Below are positions 41,445-52,005 of a DNA stretch of 64,000 nt, piece by piece. Source of the DNA: Actinobacillus suis ATCC 33415 (GTDB lineage: Bacteria; Pseudomonadota; Gammaproteobacteria; Enterobacterales; Pasteurellaceae); NCBI RefSeq assembly GCF_000739435.1, contig NZ_CP009159.1, positions 372,001 through 436,000 of the forward strand. The letters are read 5' to 3'. Each line of letters begins with the position of its first letter. Position 1 is the first letter of the stretch. The notes below the pieces were generated by a model. That model was not told the origin of the DNA and made no database searches. It was given only the letters and a program-made list of their open reading frames with translations. Made by a program: the position numbers and the translations under genes.

Positions 41445-43775
41445 ATGAAAACTCGTTATAGTGTTCTTTCTGTTGCAATGATGACAGCGTTTTATGCTCA
41501 GTATGCGCAAGCGGATTTGAGAGAACAGTGTCTATTAGGTGTACCGCATTTTCAAGGTGAAGAAATTCAGGGTGATCAAACCTTGTTACCGGTTGAAATC
41601 GAAGCGGATAGCGCAGTGATTAATCAGCCTAAAGATGCGACTTATACCGGTGATGTTGCGATTAAACAAGGTAACCGATCTATTCTTGCAGATGAAGTAC
41701 GAGTAGAACAAAACGGTGAGCAGTCTCGCCGAGCATTTTTGAAAGGGAAATATCAATATCAAGATAACCTTATTCAAGCGCAAGGTCGTGATGCGGCAAT
41801 GGATCTCAGTGCTGAAACAGCGGACTTACAGAATACCGAATTCCAATTAGTGGGTCGCCAAGGGCGAGGCACGGCAGAAAGCGGTTCATTTAGTAAAAAT
41901 AAACGCATTTTAAAAAATGCCAGTTTCACTGCGTGTTTGCCGGATGACAATGCATGGTCGATTGAAGGCAACGAAATGATTCAGCATGTTGATGAAGAAT
42001 ATGCTGAAATTTGGCACGCACGTTTTAGAGTATTGGGAATGCCGGTATTTTATTCTCCATATTTGCAATTTCCAATTGGTGATCGTCGCCGTTCAGGGTT
42101 ATTGATTCCAAGTTTTAGCCGTTCGAGTAAAGATGGTTTTACTTATTCTCAGCCATTTTATTGGAATATTGCGCCGAATATGGATGCAACGATTACACCA
42201 ACCTATTACTCACGCCGAGGCTGGCAAATTAGCCCAGAATACCGTTATTTAACCCAATTGGGCGAAGGTATTATTGCGGGTGAATATATGGGTAAAGATC
42301 GTTTAGACGAATATAAGCCGGATGATAATGACCGCAAGCGTTATTTAATGCATTGGCGCCATAATATGAGTTTCTTAACTGATTGGCGTTTATATGTGGA
42401 CTATACCAAAGTAAGCGACAAACGTTACTTCTCTGATTTCGATTCGGAATACGGTAGTAGTACGGACGGCTACGCTACTCAGCAATTTAAATTAGGTTAT
42501 TATCAACCAAATTATAATTTATCGATTTCGGGTAAGAAATTCCAAACATTCGATGAGCTGGATGTAGGGCCATATCGCGTATTACCGCAAATTGATTTTA
42601 ATTACTATAAAGATAACTTAGTAAAAGGAAGTAATTTTAAACTCTTTGCACAAGCGGCTCGTTTTGAGAACGATAGTCCATTAATGCCGAAAGCGTGGCG
42701 TTTTCATGTAGAACCGACACTGAATTTCCCGTTTGCAAACCGCTATGGTAGCTTAAATTTCGAAACAAAGCTTTATGCGACCCATTATATTCAAGAGAAG
42801 GGTAACAGTAATCGAGCGGGTGAAATTGATAAAAATGTTACTCGTGTTATTCCTCAAGTAAAAATTGATCTTCAAACGGTACTAGAAGCAGATAAGCAAT
42901 TATTTAAAGGATTCAATCAAACATTTGAACCTCGAGTCCAATATGTTTATCGCCCATATAAAGATCAAAGTAATATTGGTTCAAGCTTAAATCGAAGTGT
43001 AAGTTTTGGTTATGACTCTACGTTATTGCAGCAGGACTTTTATAGCTTCTTTAATGATCGTTCATTTAGTGGTTTAGATCGTATTGGATCAGCAAATCGC
43101 CTGACAGCAGGTGGAACAACACGCTTTTATAGCGATAAAACAGGTGCTGAAGTGTTTAATTTTAGCGCAGGACAAATGTACTATTTAAGTCCGTCTAAAA
43201 TTTCTGATGATTTCCGTACTACAGGCCGATCATCTTCATGGGCATTGGAATCTAACTGGAAGTTCCACCGTAAGTGGAATTGGCACGGAGCTTATCAGTA
43301 TGATACGCGTTTAAACCAAACCTCGTTAGCTAATACGTCATTACAATATAAACCAAGCCAAGATAAGCTTGTTCAGCTCAATTATCGTTTTGCAAGTAAA
43401 GATTATATTAATCAGAACTTGCGTAGCAATGCGTATGGACAAGATATTAAACAGGTTGGTGCGGTGGTTGGTTGGGAACTAACAGATCGCATTGCATTTA
43501 TGGCAAGTCATTATCATGATATTGCACTCAAGAAACCAGTAGAGAGCCAATTCTCTATGAATTATAACACTTGTTGCTGGAGTGCTAATGTATATGTGGC
43601 TCGTAAGCTGACTGCAACGCCAATCGGCGCGCCAGATACCATTAAGGATTTATATTACGATAATAAATTTGGGGTGAATTTTGAATTGCGCTTCGGTACG
43701 AATTATAGTAGCGGCGTTCGCAAAATGCTGAAGAAAGGTTTAATTCCTTATACAGAGCAATACGGCATTAACTAA
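41445..43775 (+). CDS. lptD: LPS-assembly protein LptD
   Basis: A 776-residue outer-membrane protein that inserts lipopolysaccharide into the outer leaflet with LptE. The signal peptide spans about residues 1-23 ([22 protein letters not shown]). An OstA jellyroll domain follows (about 45-165), then a large beta-barrel. The four cysteines of the LptD disulfide relay are in place: one in REQCLLG, one in [12 protein letters not shown], and a CC pair in [10 protein letters not shown] near the C-terminus. The terminator is close behind. Confidence 0.95.
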   Translation: MKTRYSVLSVAMMTAFYAQYAQADLREQCLLGVPHFQGEEIQGDQTLLPVEIEADSAVINQPKDATYTGDVAIKQGNRSILADEVRVEQNGEQSRRAFLKGKYQYQDNLIQAQGRDAAMDLSAETADLQNTEFQLVGRQGRGTAESGSFSKNKRILKNASFTACLPDDNAWSIEGNEMIQHVDEEYAEIWHARFRVLGMPVFYSPYLQFPIGDRRRSGLLIPSFSRSSKDGFTYSQPFYWNIAPNMDATITPTYYSRRGWQISPEYRYLTQLGEGIIAGEYMGKDRLDEYKPDDNDRKRYLMHWRHNMSFLTDWRLYVDYTKVSDKRYFSDFDSEYGSSTDGYATQQFKLGYYQPNYNLSISGKKFQTFDELDVGPYRVLPQIDFNYYKDNLVKGSNFKLFAQAARFENDSPLMPKAWRFHVEPTLNFPFANRYGSLNFETKLYATHYIQEKGNSNRAGEIDKNVTRVIPQVKIDLQTVLEADKQLFKGFNQTFEPRVQYVYRPYKDQSNIGSSLNRSVSFGYDSTLLQQDFYSFFNDRSFSGLDRIGSANRLTAGGTTRFYSDKTGAEVFNFSAGQMYYLSPSKISDDFRTTGRSSSWALESNWKFHRKWNWHGAYQYDTRLNQTSLANTSLQYKPSQDKLVQLNYRFASKDYINQNLRSNAYGQDIKQVGAVVGWELTDRIAFMASHYHDIALKKPVESQFSMNYNTCCWSANVYVARKLTATPIGAPDTIKDLYYDNKFGVNFELRFGTNYSSGVRKMLKKGLIPYTEQYGIN

Positions 43776-43786
43776 TGATATAAAAC

Positions 43787-43814
43787 AAAAGCGAGAGAAA
43801 TCTCGCTTTTTTTA
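43787..43814 (+). terminator. Rho-independent terminator of lptD
   Basis: AAAAGCGAGA-GAAA-TCTCGCTTTTTTT, 12 bp after the lptD stop. A separate facing uptake-signal pair lies at about 43831-43918 before purH. Confidence 0.88.
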
Positions 43815-43928
43815 TGGCTGTAGCTTAAAGAAAGCGGTCTATTTCCCTTTATGTTTTGCAATTCAATTAGAACGGAGGAGGAGAGTTTGCAAAGGTTTAG
43901 AGAAAATAGACCGCTTGTTCGGACATAA

Positions 43929-45518
43929 TTAGTGACGGAAGTGGCGCATACCGGTTAACACCATTGCCATACCGTGTTCGTTAGCAGCATCAATCACTTC
44001 TTGATCTCGCATTGAGCCACCCGGATGGATTACGCAAGTAATGCCGACTTTAGCTGCCGCATCAATACCGTCACGGAATGGGAAGAACGCATCTGAAGCC
44101 ATTACGCAGCCAGCAACTTGTAAGCCTTCGTCTTCCGCTTTAATACCGGCAATTTTCGCTGAATAGACACGGCTCATTTGGCCTGCGCCGATACCGATAG
44201 TTTGACCGTTTTTCGCATAGACAATCGCATTTGATTTCACATATTTTGCTACTTTCCAGCAGAATAATAAGTCTTCAAGCTCTTCTTTGCTTGGTTTACG
44301 TTCGGATACCACTTGTAAATCGTCAATTGAAACCGAACCTTGATCCGCATCTTGCACTAATAAACCGCCGTTTACACGTTTGAAATCTAAACGTTTTTGC
44401 GCTTGAGTAAATTCACCACATTCTAAGACACGCACATTTTTCTTCTTCGCAAGCGCTGCTTTTGCCGCTTCTGAAACGCTTGGAGCAATAATCACTTCCA
44501 CAAATTGGCGTTCTGCGATCGTTTGTGCCGTTTCACCGTCTAATTCACGGTTGAAAGCAATAATACCGCCGAATGCTGATGTCGGGTCGGTTTGGTAAGC
44601 ACGGTTATAAGCTTCTAAAATGTCTTTACCTAATGCCACACCGCAAGGGTTAGCGTGTTTCACAATCACGCAAGCCGGTTCTGCAAATTCTTTTACGCAC
44701 TCAAGTGCCGCATCGGTATCCGCAATATTGTTATAAGAAAGTGCTTTACCTTGTAATTGTTTTGCGGTTGAAACAGAAGCTTCTTTCACTTCGTTTTCTA
44801 CATAGAATGCTGCATTTTGATGTGAGTTTTCACCGTAACGCATGGTTTGTTTGCGTACGAAATTTAAGTTTAATGTACGAGGGAATTGACCGCAGACTTG
44901 AGTTAAATCTTCTTCCTCAGCACCTTGGTATGGCGGGACAAGTTTACCGAAGTAGTTTGCAATCATTGAATCGTATTGTGCCGTATGTTCAAATGCTTTA
45001 ATTGCCAGGTTGAAACGCGTTTCAAGGGTTAATTCGTTTTGGTTTTGATCCATTTCGGCAAGAATTGCATCAAAATCGTTATTATTCACCACGATCGCCA
45101 CATCTTTATGGTTTTTCGCTGCAGAACGCACCATTGTTGGGCCGCCGATATCAATATTTTCAACCGCATCCTCTAAGGTGCAATTTGGATTCGCAACCGT
45201 TGCCGCAAACGGATATAAGTTTACTACCACTATATCAATACGTTCGATACCGTGTCGGTTCATCACTTCATCATCCGTACCGCGGCGACCAAGAATACCG
45301 CCGTGTACTTTTGGATGTAGAGTTTTTACACGACCGTCCATCATTTCAGGGAAGCCTGTGTAGTCCGATACTTCCGTGACCGGTAAGCCTGCTTCAGCTA
45401 ACAGCTTTGCCGTACCGCCTGTCGAAAGTAATTTTACACCACGAGCGGCAAGCCCTTGTGCAAATTCTACAATACCTTTTTTGTCAGACACACTTAATAA
45501 CGCCTGTTGAATCGCCAT
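43929..45518 (-). CDS. purH: Bifunctional AICAR transformylase/IMP cyclohydrolase
   Basis: A 529-residue enzyme doing the last two steps of IMP synthesis. The N-terminal MGS-like IMP cyclohydrolase domain begins [20 protein letters not shown] (residues 1-20) with [11 protein letters not shown]. The C-terminal transformylase domain carries [12 protein letters not shown] and ends GMRHFRH. ATG 45518 has AAGGAACT upstream; an ORF extension to 45647 runs through the operator and is rejected. A near-perfect PurR box lies 50-65 bp upstream. Confidence 0.96.
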   Translation of the reverse strand: MAIQQALLSVSDKKGIVEFAQGLAARGVKLLSTGGTAKLLAEAGLPVTEVSDYTGFPEMMDGRVKTLHPKVHGGILGRRGTDDEVMNRHGIERIDIVVVNLYPFAATVANPNCTLEDAVENIDIGGPTMVRSAAKNHKDVAIVVNNNDFDAILAEMDQNQNELTLETRFNLAIKAFEHTAQYDSMIANYFGKLVPPYQGAEEEDLTQVCGQFPRTLNLNFVRKQTMRYGENSHQNAAFYVENEVKEASVSTAKQLQGKALSYNNIADTDAALECVKEFAEPACVIVKHANPCGVALGKDILEAYNRAYQTDPTSAFGGIIAFNRELDGETAQTIAERQFVEVIIAPSVSEAAKAALAKKKNVRVLECGEFTQAQKRLDFKRVNGGLLVQDADQGSVSIDDLQVVSERKPSKEELEDLLFCWKVAKYVKSNAIVYAKNGQTIGIGAGQMSRVYSAKIAGIKAEDEGLQVAGCVMASDAFFPFRDGIDAAAKVGITCVIHPGGSMRDQEVIDAANEHGMAMVLTGMRHFRH

Positions 45519-45567
45519 TTTTCTAAGTTCCTTAAAATGAATGTTAAATAAATACTTTTCTAGTATA

Positions 45568-45583
45568 ACGCAAACGTTTGCTT
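45568..45583 (-). promoter_or_regulatory. PurR operator upstream of purH
   Basis: The sequence ACGCAAACGTTTGCTT matches the PurR consensus ACGCAAACGTTTGCNT at every defined position. It sits in the purH promoter region. PurR represses purine synthesis genes with hypoxanthine or guanine as corepressor. Confidence 0.88.
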
Positions 45584-45619
45584 TTTTCATTAGCAAGCGG
45601 TCGAATTTGCAAAGTTTTT

Positions 45620-45733
45620 CAGTATTATGTAGCATTTGCACAAACATTAAATATTTCGTAGGGGCGGGGATAAACCCCGCCCCTACATAAATTTTCCTAA
45701 AATCAACTTTTGTGCGACTGCTACATAATACCG
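45620..45733. mobile_element. Short terminal-inverted-repeat element (MITE-like)
   Basis: CAGTATTATGTAGCATTTGC at 45620 is the inverse, with a few mismatches, of the sequence ending at 45733 (ACTGCTACATAATACCG). This gives roughly 25-bp terminal inverted repeats around a 114-bp element. The centre holds a perfect GC-rich palindrome, TAGGGGCGGGG-ATAAA-CCCCGCCCCTA (about 45660-45685). There is no ORF. A direct copy of the right terminus recurs at 54011-54036. No clear target duplication was found. Confidence 0.65.
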
Positions 45734-45940
45734 CTTATGTCTGCTTAAATTTTATTAAACAGCACCCTGTTATTGAATATATTTTATGAAATTTCTAGTC
45801 TTACTCCCCTATATTTACTTAGATTTAACGATTTAATTTAATAGGTAAATAAATAGAATTTCAAATTAAAAAAGTCATAGTTTTCCCCTTCCCTCTTCGG
45901 GTAAAATAACCAGCAATTTAGATTTAAGGAAAAAGTATTT
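45734..45940. other. Upstream region of the ybeY-tmcA chimera
   Basis: 207 bp of AT-rich sequence between the inverted-repeat element and the ATG at 45941. There is no ORF or strong hairpin. It probably came with the ybeY 5' end and holds its promoter; AAGGAAAAAG precedes the ATG. Confidence 0.4.
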
Positions 45941-47170
45941 ATGACAACACCAATGATTGATTTACAGATTGCCTGTGAAAATAGTGAAAATTTACCCAGC
46001 TTAGAACAATTAACTCTTTGGGTGCAAACAGCGCTGGCTTATGAAGCTCAAACGGAGGATTTTCCTGAAACGGAAATGACTATTCGCATTGTTGATGAAG
46101 CCGAGAGCCACGAATTAAACCTGACCTATCGTGGTAAAGATAAACCAACCAATGTACTCTCTTTTCCTTTTGAAGTGCCGGAAGGTATTGAATTGCCGCT
46201 ATTAGGCGATTTAGTCATCTGCCGCCAAGTGGTAGAAAAAGAGGTGGAAGAACAGCAAATATCCCTTGAATCTCATTGTGATGAAATTCATCACACTCAT
46301 CAAAAAAATATAACAAAAACCGACTTTTATCGTCTTCTTGCCGCAGCGCACTATAAAACAACGCCTACGGATTTACGCCGTTTATTTGATGGCGAAAATC
46401 AGATTTTATTTCCTTATTCAGAAAACGGGCAACTTATTGGTGGGATTTGGGCGATCAATGAAGGAGGGCTAGATAATGAACTTTCTCAAGCCATTTGGCG
46501 AGGAGAACGGCGCCCTCAAGGGAATTTAGTGGCGCAATATCTTTGCTATCAAGGTAATCTACCCGAAGCTCCGCAGTTATACTCTATCCGAATTTCTCGT
46601 ATTGCCGTTGAACCTCATTTCCAAAATCAAGGTATTGGCAAGCGGTTAATTTCTGATTTCATTTTGCAAATCTCAAAACAAAAACAACCGCTTGTTGATT
46701 TTATTTCGGTGAGTTTTGGACAAACCGAAGCATTAACCTATTTTTGGCAACAATGCGGTTTTGAATTAGTCCAAATTACGCCGAATAAAGAAGCCAGTAG
46801 TGGTTATTACAGCGCAATGATGCTCTATCCTTTAACGGAGAAAGGCAAACAATTTGTCAAAAAAGCGCAAATGCAATTTAGCCGAAATCAAGCACTTTTG
46901 CCCCATATCCAAAATGGCAATCAAAAAATGACTAAATATCTCAAGCTAGATAAAACTGATTGGCATGACTTATACGGTTTTGCTTATGCACAACGTTCTT
47001 TCCAAGTAAGTTATGCCAGTTTAAAAAGACTTTATTGGCAATATCCTGAACAATTTTCTGCGATGAAAGGTATTTTTGAACGTGAAGAGCCATTACCCAA
47101 CAACAAAAAGCAATGGCTTAACCATTACAGAACGTTGGTACAAAAAATTTTACAGGAAAATGATGGATAG
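45941..47170 (+). pseudogene. In-frame chimera: 5' part of ybeY joined to 3' part of tmcA
   Basis: A single open frame of 409 codons. Residues 1 to about 105 match the endoribonuclease YbeY ([23 protein letters not shown] and [29 protein letters not shown]). They stop before its zinc-binding HGxLHLxGYDH motif, so no YbeY activity is expected. From about residue 106 the sequence matches the C-terminal part of TmcA, the tRNA-Met elongator wobble cytidine acetyltransferase. This covers the GNAT domain ([28 protein letters not shown], acetyl-CoA loop [35 protein letters not shown]) and the tail. The helicase/ATPase half of TmcA is missing. The junction is near 46255. It may be an expressed GNAT fusion or a relic; intact ybeY and tmcA are expected elsewhere. 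Confidence 0.85.
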
Positions 47171-47253
47171 TCCTTAACAAAAATTAATGTTTTATTTCCT
47201 ATAAAACATCCGACCAGTATTATTTTTGATTAAAAAAAGAACAAACAGATCAT

Positions 47254-47269
47254 GACAAACGTTTGCCTT
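47254..47269 (+). promoter_or_regulatory. PurR/LacI-family-like operator upstream of apxIIC
   Basis: TGACAAACGTTTGCCT contains the CAAACGTTTGC core and matches the PurR consensus at about 13 of 16 positions; the right half-site is complete. It lies about 80 bp before apxIIC. It could be a PurR site or that of another LacI-family regulator, or a chance match. Confidence 0.4.
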
Positions 47270-47348
47270 GTTTTCCTTCACAAAAATATTATGGTTTTTT
47301 ATTTAGAATAAATTATCTATATTCATTTTTTAGGGAATGGGAGGGATG

Positions 47349-47828
47349 ATGCTAAAAAATGATTTTAACGTATTGGGACAAATTGCTTGGTTATGGGCAA
47401 ATTCTCCAATGCACCGAAATTGGTCAGTTTCACTGTTAATGAAGAATGTTATTCCTGCAATTGAAAATGACCAATATTTGTTACTAGTTGATGATGGTTT
47501 TCCTATTGCATATTGCAGTTGGGCCAAATTAACTCTAGAGAGTGAGGCTCGCTATGTAAAGGACACCAATTCATTAAAAATAGATGATTGGAATGCAGGA
47601 GATCGTATATGGATCATTGATTGGATTGCCCCATTCGGGGATTCATCTCTATTGTATAAACATATGAGACAACGTTTTCCATACGATATTGGAAGGGCAA
47701 TTAGAATCTATCCTAGCAAAAAAGATACTGGAAAAATCATATATTTAAAAGGAGGAAAAATAACAAAAAAAGTAGCTGAAAAGACATTTCTTCAGTATGA
47801 GCAAGAGTTAATAACAGCTCTACAATAA
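47349..47828 (+). CDS. apxIIC: RTX toxin-activating lysine acyltransferase ApxIIC
   Basis: A 159-residue acyltransferase of the HlyC/RtxC (GNAT-like) family that transfers a fatty acyl chain from acyl-ACP to internal lysines of ApxIIA. The catalytic His is in SPMHRNWS (about residue 22, HlyC His23 equivalent). The conserved Asp lies in [13 protein letters not shown]. There are three clustered in-frame ATGs (47337, 47346, 47349) after GGGAGGG; I chose 47349 because it gives the MLKNDFN N-terminus of HlyC proteins. apxIIA follows 38 bp later. Confidence 0.95.
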
Positions 47829-47866
47829 TATCTTTAAATGATCAATTATATAAAGGAGACTCTTTT

Positions 47867-50737
47867 ATGTCAAAAATCACTTTGTCATCATTAAAATCGT
47901 CCTTACAACAAGGATTGAAAAATGGGAAAAACAAGTTAAATCAAGCAGGTACAACACTGAAGAATGGTTTAACTCAAACTGGTCATTCTCTACAGAATGG
48001 GGCTAAAAAATTAATCTTATATATTCCTCAAGGCTATGATTCGGGTCAAGGAAATGGAATTCAAGATTTAGTTAAAGCTGCTAATGATTTAGGTATTGAA
48101 GTATGGCGAGAAGAACGCAGCAATTTGGACATTGCAAAAACTAGCTTTGATACAACTCAGAAAATTCTAGGTTTTACTGATAGAGGAATTGTATTATTTG
48201 CACCTCAGCTAGATAATTTATTAAAGAAGAATCCTAAAATTGGCAATACATTAGGAAGTGCTTCTAGCATCTCACAAAATATAGGTAAAGCCAATACTGT
48301 ATTAGGTGGTATTCAATCTATTTTAGGATCTGTTTTATCTGGAGTAAATCTGAATGAATTACTTCAAAATAAAGATCCTAATCAATTAGAACTTGCAAAA
48401 GCAGGGCTAGAACTGACTAATGAATTAGTTGGTAATATTGCTAGCTCGGTGCAAACTGTAGATGCATTTGCAGAACAAATATCTAAACTAGGTTCACATT
48501 TACAGAATGTGAAAGGATTAGGAGGATTGAGTAATAAATTACAAAATCTACCAGATCTAGGAAAAGCAAGTTTAGGTTTGGACATTATCTCTGGTTTACT
48601 TTCTGGAGCATCTGCAGGTCTCATTTTAGCAGATAAAAAGGCTTCAACAGAAAAGAAAGCTGCCGCAGGTGTAGAATTTGCTAACCAAATTATAGGTAAT
48701 GTAACAAAAGCGGTCTCATCTTACATTCTTGCCCAACGAGTCGCTTCAGGTTTGTCTTCAACTGGTCCTGTCGCTGCATTAATCGCATCTACAGTTGCAC
48801 TAGCTGTTAGCCCTCTTTCATTCTTAAATGTAGCTGATAAGTTTAAACAAGCTGATTTAATCAAATCATATTCTGAACGCTTCCAAAAATTAGGATATGA
48901 TGGAGATCGTTTATTAGCTGATTTTCACCGTGAGACAGGAACTATTGATGCTTCTGTAACAACAATTAACACTGCTTTAGCAGCTATCTCCGGTGGAGTT
49001 GGAGCTGCAAGCGCGGGTTCTCTAGTCGGAGCTCCAGTTGCGTTACTCGTTGCTGGTGTTACGGGACTTATTACAACTATTCTAGAATATTCTAAACAAG
49101 CCATGTTTGAACATGTTGCAAATAAGGTTCATGACAGAATAGTTGAATGGGAGAAAAAACATAATAAAAACTATTTTGAGCAAGGTTATGATTCTCGTCA
49201 TTTAGCTGATTTACAAGACAATATGAAGTTTCTTATCAATTTAAATAAAGAACTTCAGGCTGAACGCGTAGTAGCTATTACCCAACAAAGATGGGATAAC
49301 CAAATTGGAGACCTAGCGGCAATTAGCCGTAGAACGGATAAAATTTCCAGTGGAAAAGCTTATGTGGATGCTTTTGAGGAGGGGCAACACCAGTCCTACG
49401 ATTCATCCGTACAGCTAGATAACAAAAACGGTATTATTAATATTAGTAATACAAATAGAAAGACACAAAGTGTTTTATTCAGAACTCCATTACTAACTCC
49501 AGGTGAAGAGAATCGGGAACGTATTCAGGAAGGTAAAAATTCTTATATTACAAAATTACATATACAAAGAGTTGACAGTTGGACTGTAACAGATGGTGAT
49601 GCTAGCTCAAGCGTAGATTTCACTAATGTAGTACAACGAATCGCTGTGAAATTTGATGATGCAGGTAACATTATCGAATCTAAAGATACTAAAATTATCG
49701 CAAATTTAGGTGCTGGTAACGATAATGTATTTGTTGGGTCAAGTACTACCGTTATTGATGGCGGGGACGGACATGATCGAGTTCACTACAGTAGAGGAGA
49801 ATATGGCGCATTAGTTATTGATGCTACAGCCGAGACAGAAAAAGGCTCATATTCAGTAAAACGCTATGTCGGAGACAGTAAAGCATTACATGAAACAATT
49901 GCCACCCACCAAACAAATGTTGGTAATCGTGAAGAAAAAATTGAATATCGTCGTGAAGATGATCGTTTTCATACTGGTTATACTGTGACGGACTCACTCA
50001 AATCAGTTGAAGAGATCATTGGTTCACAATTTAATGATATTTTCAAAGGAAGCCAATTTGATGATGTGTTCCATGGTGGTAATGGTGTAGACACTATTGA
50101 TGGTAACGATGGTGACGATCATTTATTTGGTGGCGCAGGCGATGATGTTATCGATGGAGGAAACGGTAACAATTTCCTTGTTGGAGGAACCGGTAATGAT
50201 ATTATCTCGGGAGGTAAAGATAATGATATTTATGTCCATAAAACAGGCGATGGAAATGATTCTATTACAGACTCTGGCGGACAAGATAAACTGGCATTTT
50301 CGGATGTAAATCTTAAAGACCTCACCTTTAAGAAAGTAGATTCTTCTCTCGAAATCATTAATCAAAAAGGAGAAAAAGTTCGTATTGGGAATTGGTTCTT
50401 AGAAGATGATTTGGCTAGCACAGTTGCTAACTATAAAGCTACGAATGACCGAAAAATTGAGGAAATTATTGGTAAAGGAGGAGAACGTATTACATCAGAA
50501 CAAGTTGATAAACTGATTAAGGAGGGTAACAATCAAATCTCTGCAGAAGCATTATCCAAAGTTGTGAATGATTACAATACGAGTAAAGATAGACAGAACG
50601 TATCTAATAGCTTAGCAAAATTGATTTCTTCAGTCGGGAGCTTTACGTCTTCCTCAGACTTTAGGAATAATTTAGGAACATATGTTCCTTCATCAATAGA
50701 TGTCTCGAATAATATTCAATTAGCTAGAGCCGCTTAA
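47867..50737 (+). CDS. apxIIA: RTX pore-forming haemolysin/cytolysin ApxIIA
   Basis: A 956-residue RTX toxin forming cation-selective pores in host leukocytes and erythrocytes. The N-terminal amphipathic region is followed by a hydrophobic pore-forming domain (about residues 230-410, with long Ala/Gly/Val stretches). The first acylation site Lys557 is in [10 protein letters not shown], and position 687 is Asn in VGNREEK; both agree with published ApxIIA numbering. Glycine- and aspartate-rich Ca-binding nonapeptides ([27 protein letters not shown]) span about 715-800. A C-terminal type I secretion signal ends LARAA. RBS AAAGGAGA is eight bases upstream. It needs an HlyB/HlyD-type exporter not encoded here. 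Confidence 0.98.
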   Translation: MSKITLSSLKSSLQQGLKNGKNKLNQAGTTLKNGLTQTGHSLQNGAKKLILYIPQGYDSGQGNGIQDLVKAANDLGIEVWREERSNLDIAKTSFDTTQKILGFTDRGIVLFAPQLDNLLKKNPKIGNTLGSASSISQNIGKANTVLGGIQSILGSVLSGVNLNELLQNKDPNQLELAKAGLELTNELVGNIASSVQTVDAFAEQISKLGSHLQNVKGLGGLSNKLQNLPDLGKASLGLDIISGLLSGASAGLILADKKASTEKKAAAGVEFANQIIGNVTKAVSSYILAQRVASGLSSTGPVAALIASTVALAVSPLSFLNVADKFKQADLIKSYSERFQKLGYDGDRLLADFHRETGTIDASVTTINTALAAISGGVGAASAGSLVGAPVALLVAGVTGLITTILEYSKQAMFEHVANKVHDRIVEWEKKHNKNYFEQGYDSRHLADLQDNMKFLINLNKELQAERVVAITQQRWDNQIGDLAAISRRTDKISSGKAYVDAFEEGQHQSYDSSVQLDNKNGIINISNTNRKTQSVLFRTPLLTPGEENRERIQEGKNSYITKLHIQRVDSWTVTDGDASSSVDFTNVVQRIAVKFDDAGNIIESKDTKIIANLGAGNDNVFVGSSTTVIDGGDGHDRVHYSRGEYGALVIDATAETEKGSYSVKRYVGDSKALHETIATHQTNVGNREEKIEYRREDDRFHTGYTVTDSLKSVEEIIGSQFNDIFKGSQFDDVFHGGNGVDTIDGNDGDDHLFGGAGDDVIDGGNGNNFLVGGTGNDIISGGKDNDIYVHKTGDGNDSITDSGGQDKLAFSDVNLKDLTFKKVDSSLEIINQKGEKVRIGNWFLEDDLASTVANYKATNDRKIEEIIGKGGERITSEQVDKLIKEGNNQISAEALSKVVNDYNTSKDRQNVSNSLAKLISSVGSFTSSSDFRNNLGTYVPSSIDVSNNIQLARAA

Positions 50738-50747
50738 TATTCAAATC

Positions 50748-50790
50748 ATAGCAATCCTATGGTGTAAATTATAGGATTGTTATTTTTTTA
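50748..50790 (+). terminator. Attenuating terminator between apxIIA and apxIIB stub
   Basis: ATAGCAATCCTAT pairs over 13 positions (one G-U) with ATAGGATTGTTAT, followed by a T-run. RTX operons carry a terminator at this A/B junction that limits exporter transcription. Here it survives although apxIIB is destroyed. Confidence 0.88.
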
Positions 50791-50801
50791 AAGGAGAAGT
50801 T

Positions 50802-50855
50802 ATGGAACCCAATAAAAATAAGGATCTTGGTTTATCTGTAGAAAATCAAACCTAA
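50802..50855 (+). pseudogene. apxIIB: Truncated apxIIB (RTX toxin export ATPase) stub
   Basis: After AAGGAGAAG, an ATG opens a 17-codon frame MEPNKNKDLGLSVENQT. The first 11-12 residues resemble the start of HlyB/LktB-type exporters (M-E-x-N-x-x-x-D-L-G-L). Homology then ends, and an IS481-family end begins at about 50858. The rest of apxIIB and all of apxIID are missing. Truncation of this operon after the A gene is a known property of A. pleuropneumoniae, where ApxIBD secretes ApxIIA. Confidence 0.85.
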
Positions 50856-50857
50856 TC

Positions 50858-51997
50858 TGACAGTTCCCGTTTAAAATTACCGTGTCTGTCAGATTAATTT
50901 GAGCTTAAATTCTTTTCTGCCCAAATCCGTTTTCCATCAAGTAATGTTGCCATCGGTGTTCTGCCACAGCACACTTTTCCTTGATGTGTTCGATGGTGAT
51001 TATAATACATTAACCACTCATCTAAATCAGCTTGTAATGTCGCTAAATCCGTATATATTTTCTTCCTAAATGCGACTTGGTAAAATTCTTGTAAGATAGT
51101 CTTATGAAAACGTTCACAGATACCATTCGTCTGTGGATGCTTCACTTTCGTTTTAGTATGCTCTATGTCATTTATCGCTAAATAAAGCTCATAATCGTGA
51201 TTTTCCACTTTGCCACAATATTCACTGCCACGGTCGGTGAGAATACGCAACATCGGTAATCCTTGGGCTTCAAAGAACGGCAGTACTTTATCATTGAGCA
51301 TATCTGCAGCGGCAATTGCGGTTTTCATTGTGTAGAGCTTTGCAAAAGCAACCTTACTATAAGTATCAACAAATGTTTGCTGATAAATGCGTCCAACACC
51401 TTTTAAATTACCTACATAAAAGGTATCTTGTGAACCTAAATAGCCCGGATGAGCGGTTTCAATTTCTCCACTCGATATATCATCCTCTTTCTTACGTTCT
51501 AGGGCTTGGACTTGACTTTCATTTAGAATAATGCCTTTCTCAGCCACTTCTTTCTCTAGTGCATTTAAACGCTGTTTAAAGTTAGTAAGATTATGACGTA
51601 GCCAAATGGAACGAACACCACCGGCTGAAACAAACACACCTTGCTTGCGAAGTTCGTTACTCACTCGAACTTGTCCGTAAGCTGGAAAATCTAGAGCAAA
51701 TTTTACAACAGCTTGCTCAATGTGCTCGTCTACTCGATTTTTGATATTCGGTACCCGACGAGTTTGCTTAAGTAATGCTTCAACACCGCCTTGCGCTACG
51801 GCTTGTTGATAGCGATAGAATGTATCTCGGCTCATTCCCATCGCTTTACAAGCTTGAGAAATGTTTCCGAGTTCTTCTGCTAAATTGAGTAAACCGGTCT
51901 TGTGTTTAATGAGCGGATTGTTAGAATAAAACATGAGAGTTTCCTTTTTTGTTTAGATTGAATTTTAGACACTCATATTCTAAACGGGAAACTCTCA
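50858..51997 (-). mobile_element. IS481-family insertion sequence
   Basis: About 1140 bp bounded by imperfect inverted repeats: TGACAG-TTCCCGTTTAAAA at the left and, read from the right, TGAGAGTTTCCCGTTTAGAA, both continuing to GTGTCT. One transposase gene fills it. I found no flanking target duplication, so insertion may have been followed by deletion. It sits immediately after the apxIIB stub. The left end also contains its own palindrome (AATCTGACAG with CTGTCAGATT). Confidence 0.8.
50894..51934 (-). CDS. IS481-family transposase
   Basis: A 346-residue DDE transposase. An N-terminal HTH pair (LGNISQACKAMGMSRDTFYRYQQ and a following leucine-rich helix region, about residues 15-110) precedes an integrase core with acidic residues in FVDTYSKVAF, LTDRGSEYCG and NGICERFHKT, the IS481-type D-D-E. 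It ends YYNHHRTHQGKVCCGRTPMATL, typical of the family. It is intact with RBS AAGGAAACT, so it is probably functional. Confidence 0.93.
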   Translation of the reverse strand: MFYSNNPLIKHKTGLLNLAEELGNISQACKAMGMSRDTFYRYQQAVAQGGVEALLKQTRRVPNIKNRVDEHIEQAVVKFALDFPAYGQVRVSNELRKQGVFVSAGGVRSIWLRHNLTNFKQRLNALEKEVAEKGIILNESQVQALERKKEDDISSGEIETAHPGYLGSQDTFYVGNLKGVGRIYQQTFVDTYSKVAFAKLYTMKTAIAAADMLNDKVLPFFEAQGLPMLRILTDRGSEYCGKVENHDYELYLAINDIEHTKTKVKHPQTNGICERFHKTILQEFYQVAFRKKIYTDLATLQADLDEWLMYYNHHRTHQGKVCCGRTPMATLLDGKRIWAEKNLSSN

Positions 51998-52005
51998 TTT
52001 TTATA

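Noticed and set aside
43831..43918. Long-range inverted repeat between lptD and purH as a terminator
   Set aside because: The AAGCGGTCTATTT arms are about 60 bases apart with no stable core. It is better explained as two facing uptake signals; lptD already has a strong terminator at 43787.
45065..45379. Plus-strand ORFs within purH
   Set aside because: They are antisense to the conserved PurH coding region and show only complement-of-codon composition.
49690..50260. Tandem-repeat or CRISPR-like periodicity
   Set aside because: The periodicity reflects RTX nonapeptide codons of apxIIA, with 27-bp protein-level repeats and no spacers.
50858..51997. Target-site duplication for the IS481-family element
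   Set aside because: Flanks (AACCTAATC left, TTTTTATAA right) show no convincing direct repeat, so none is claimed.
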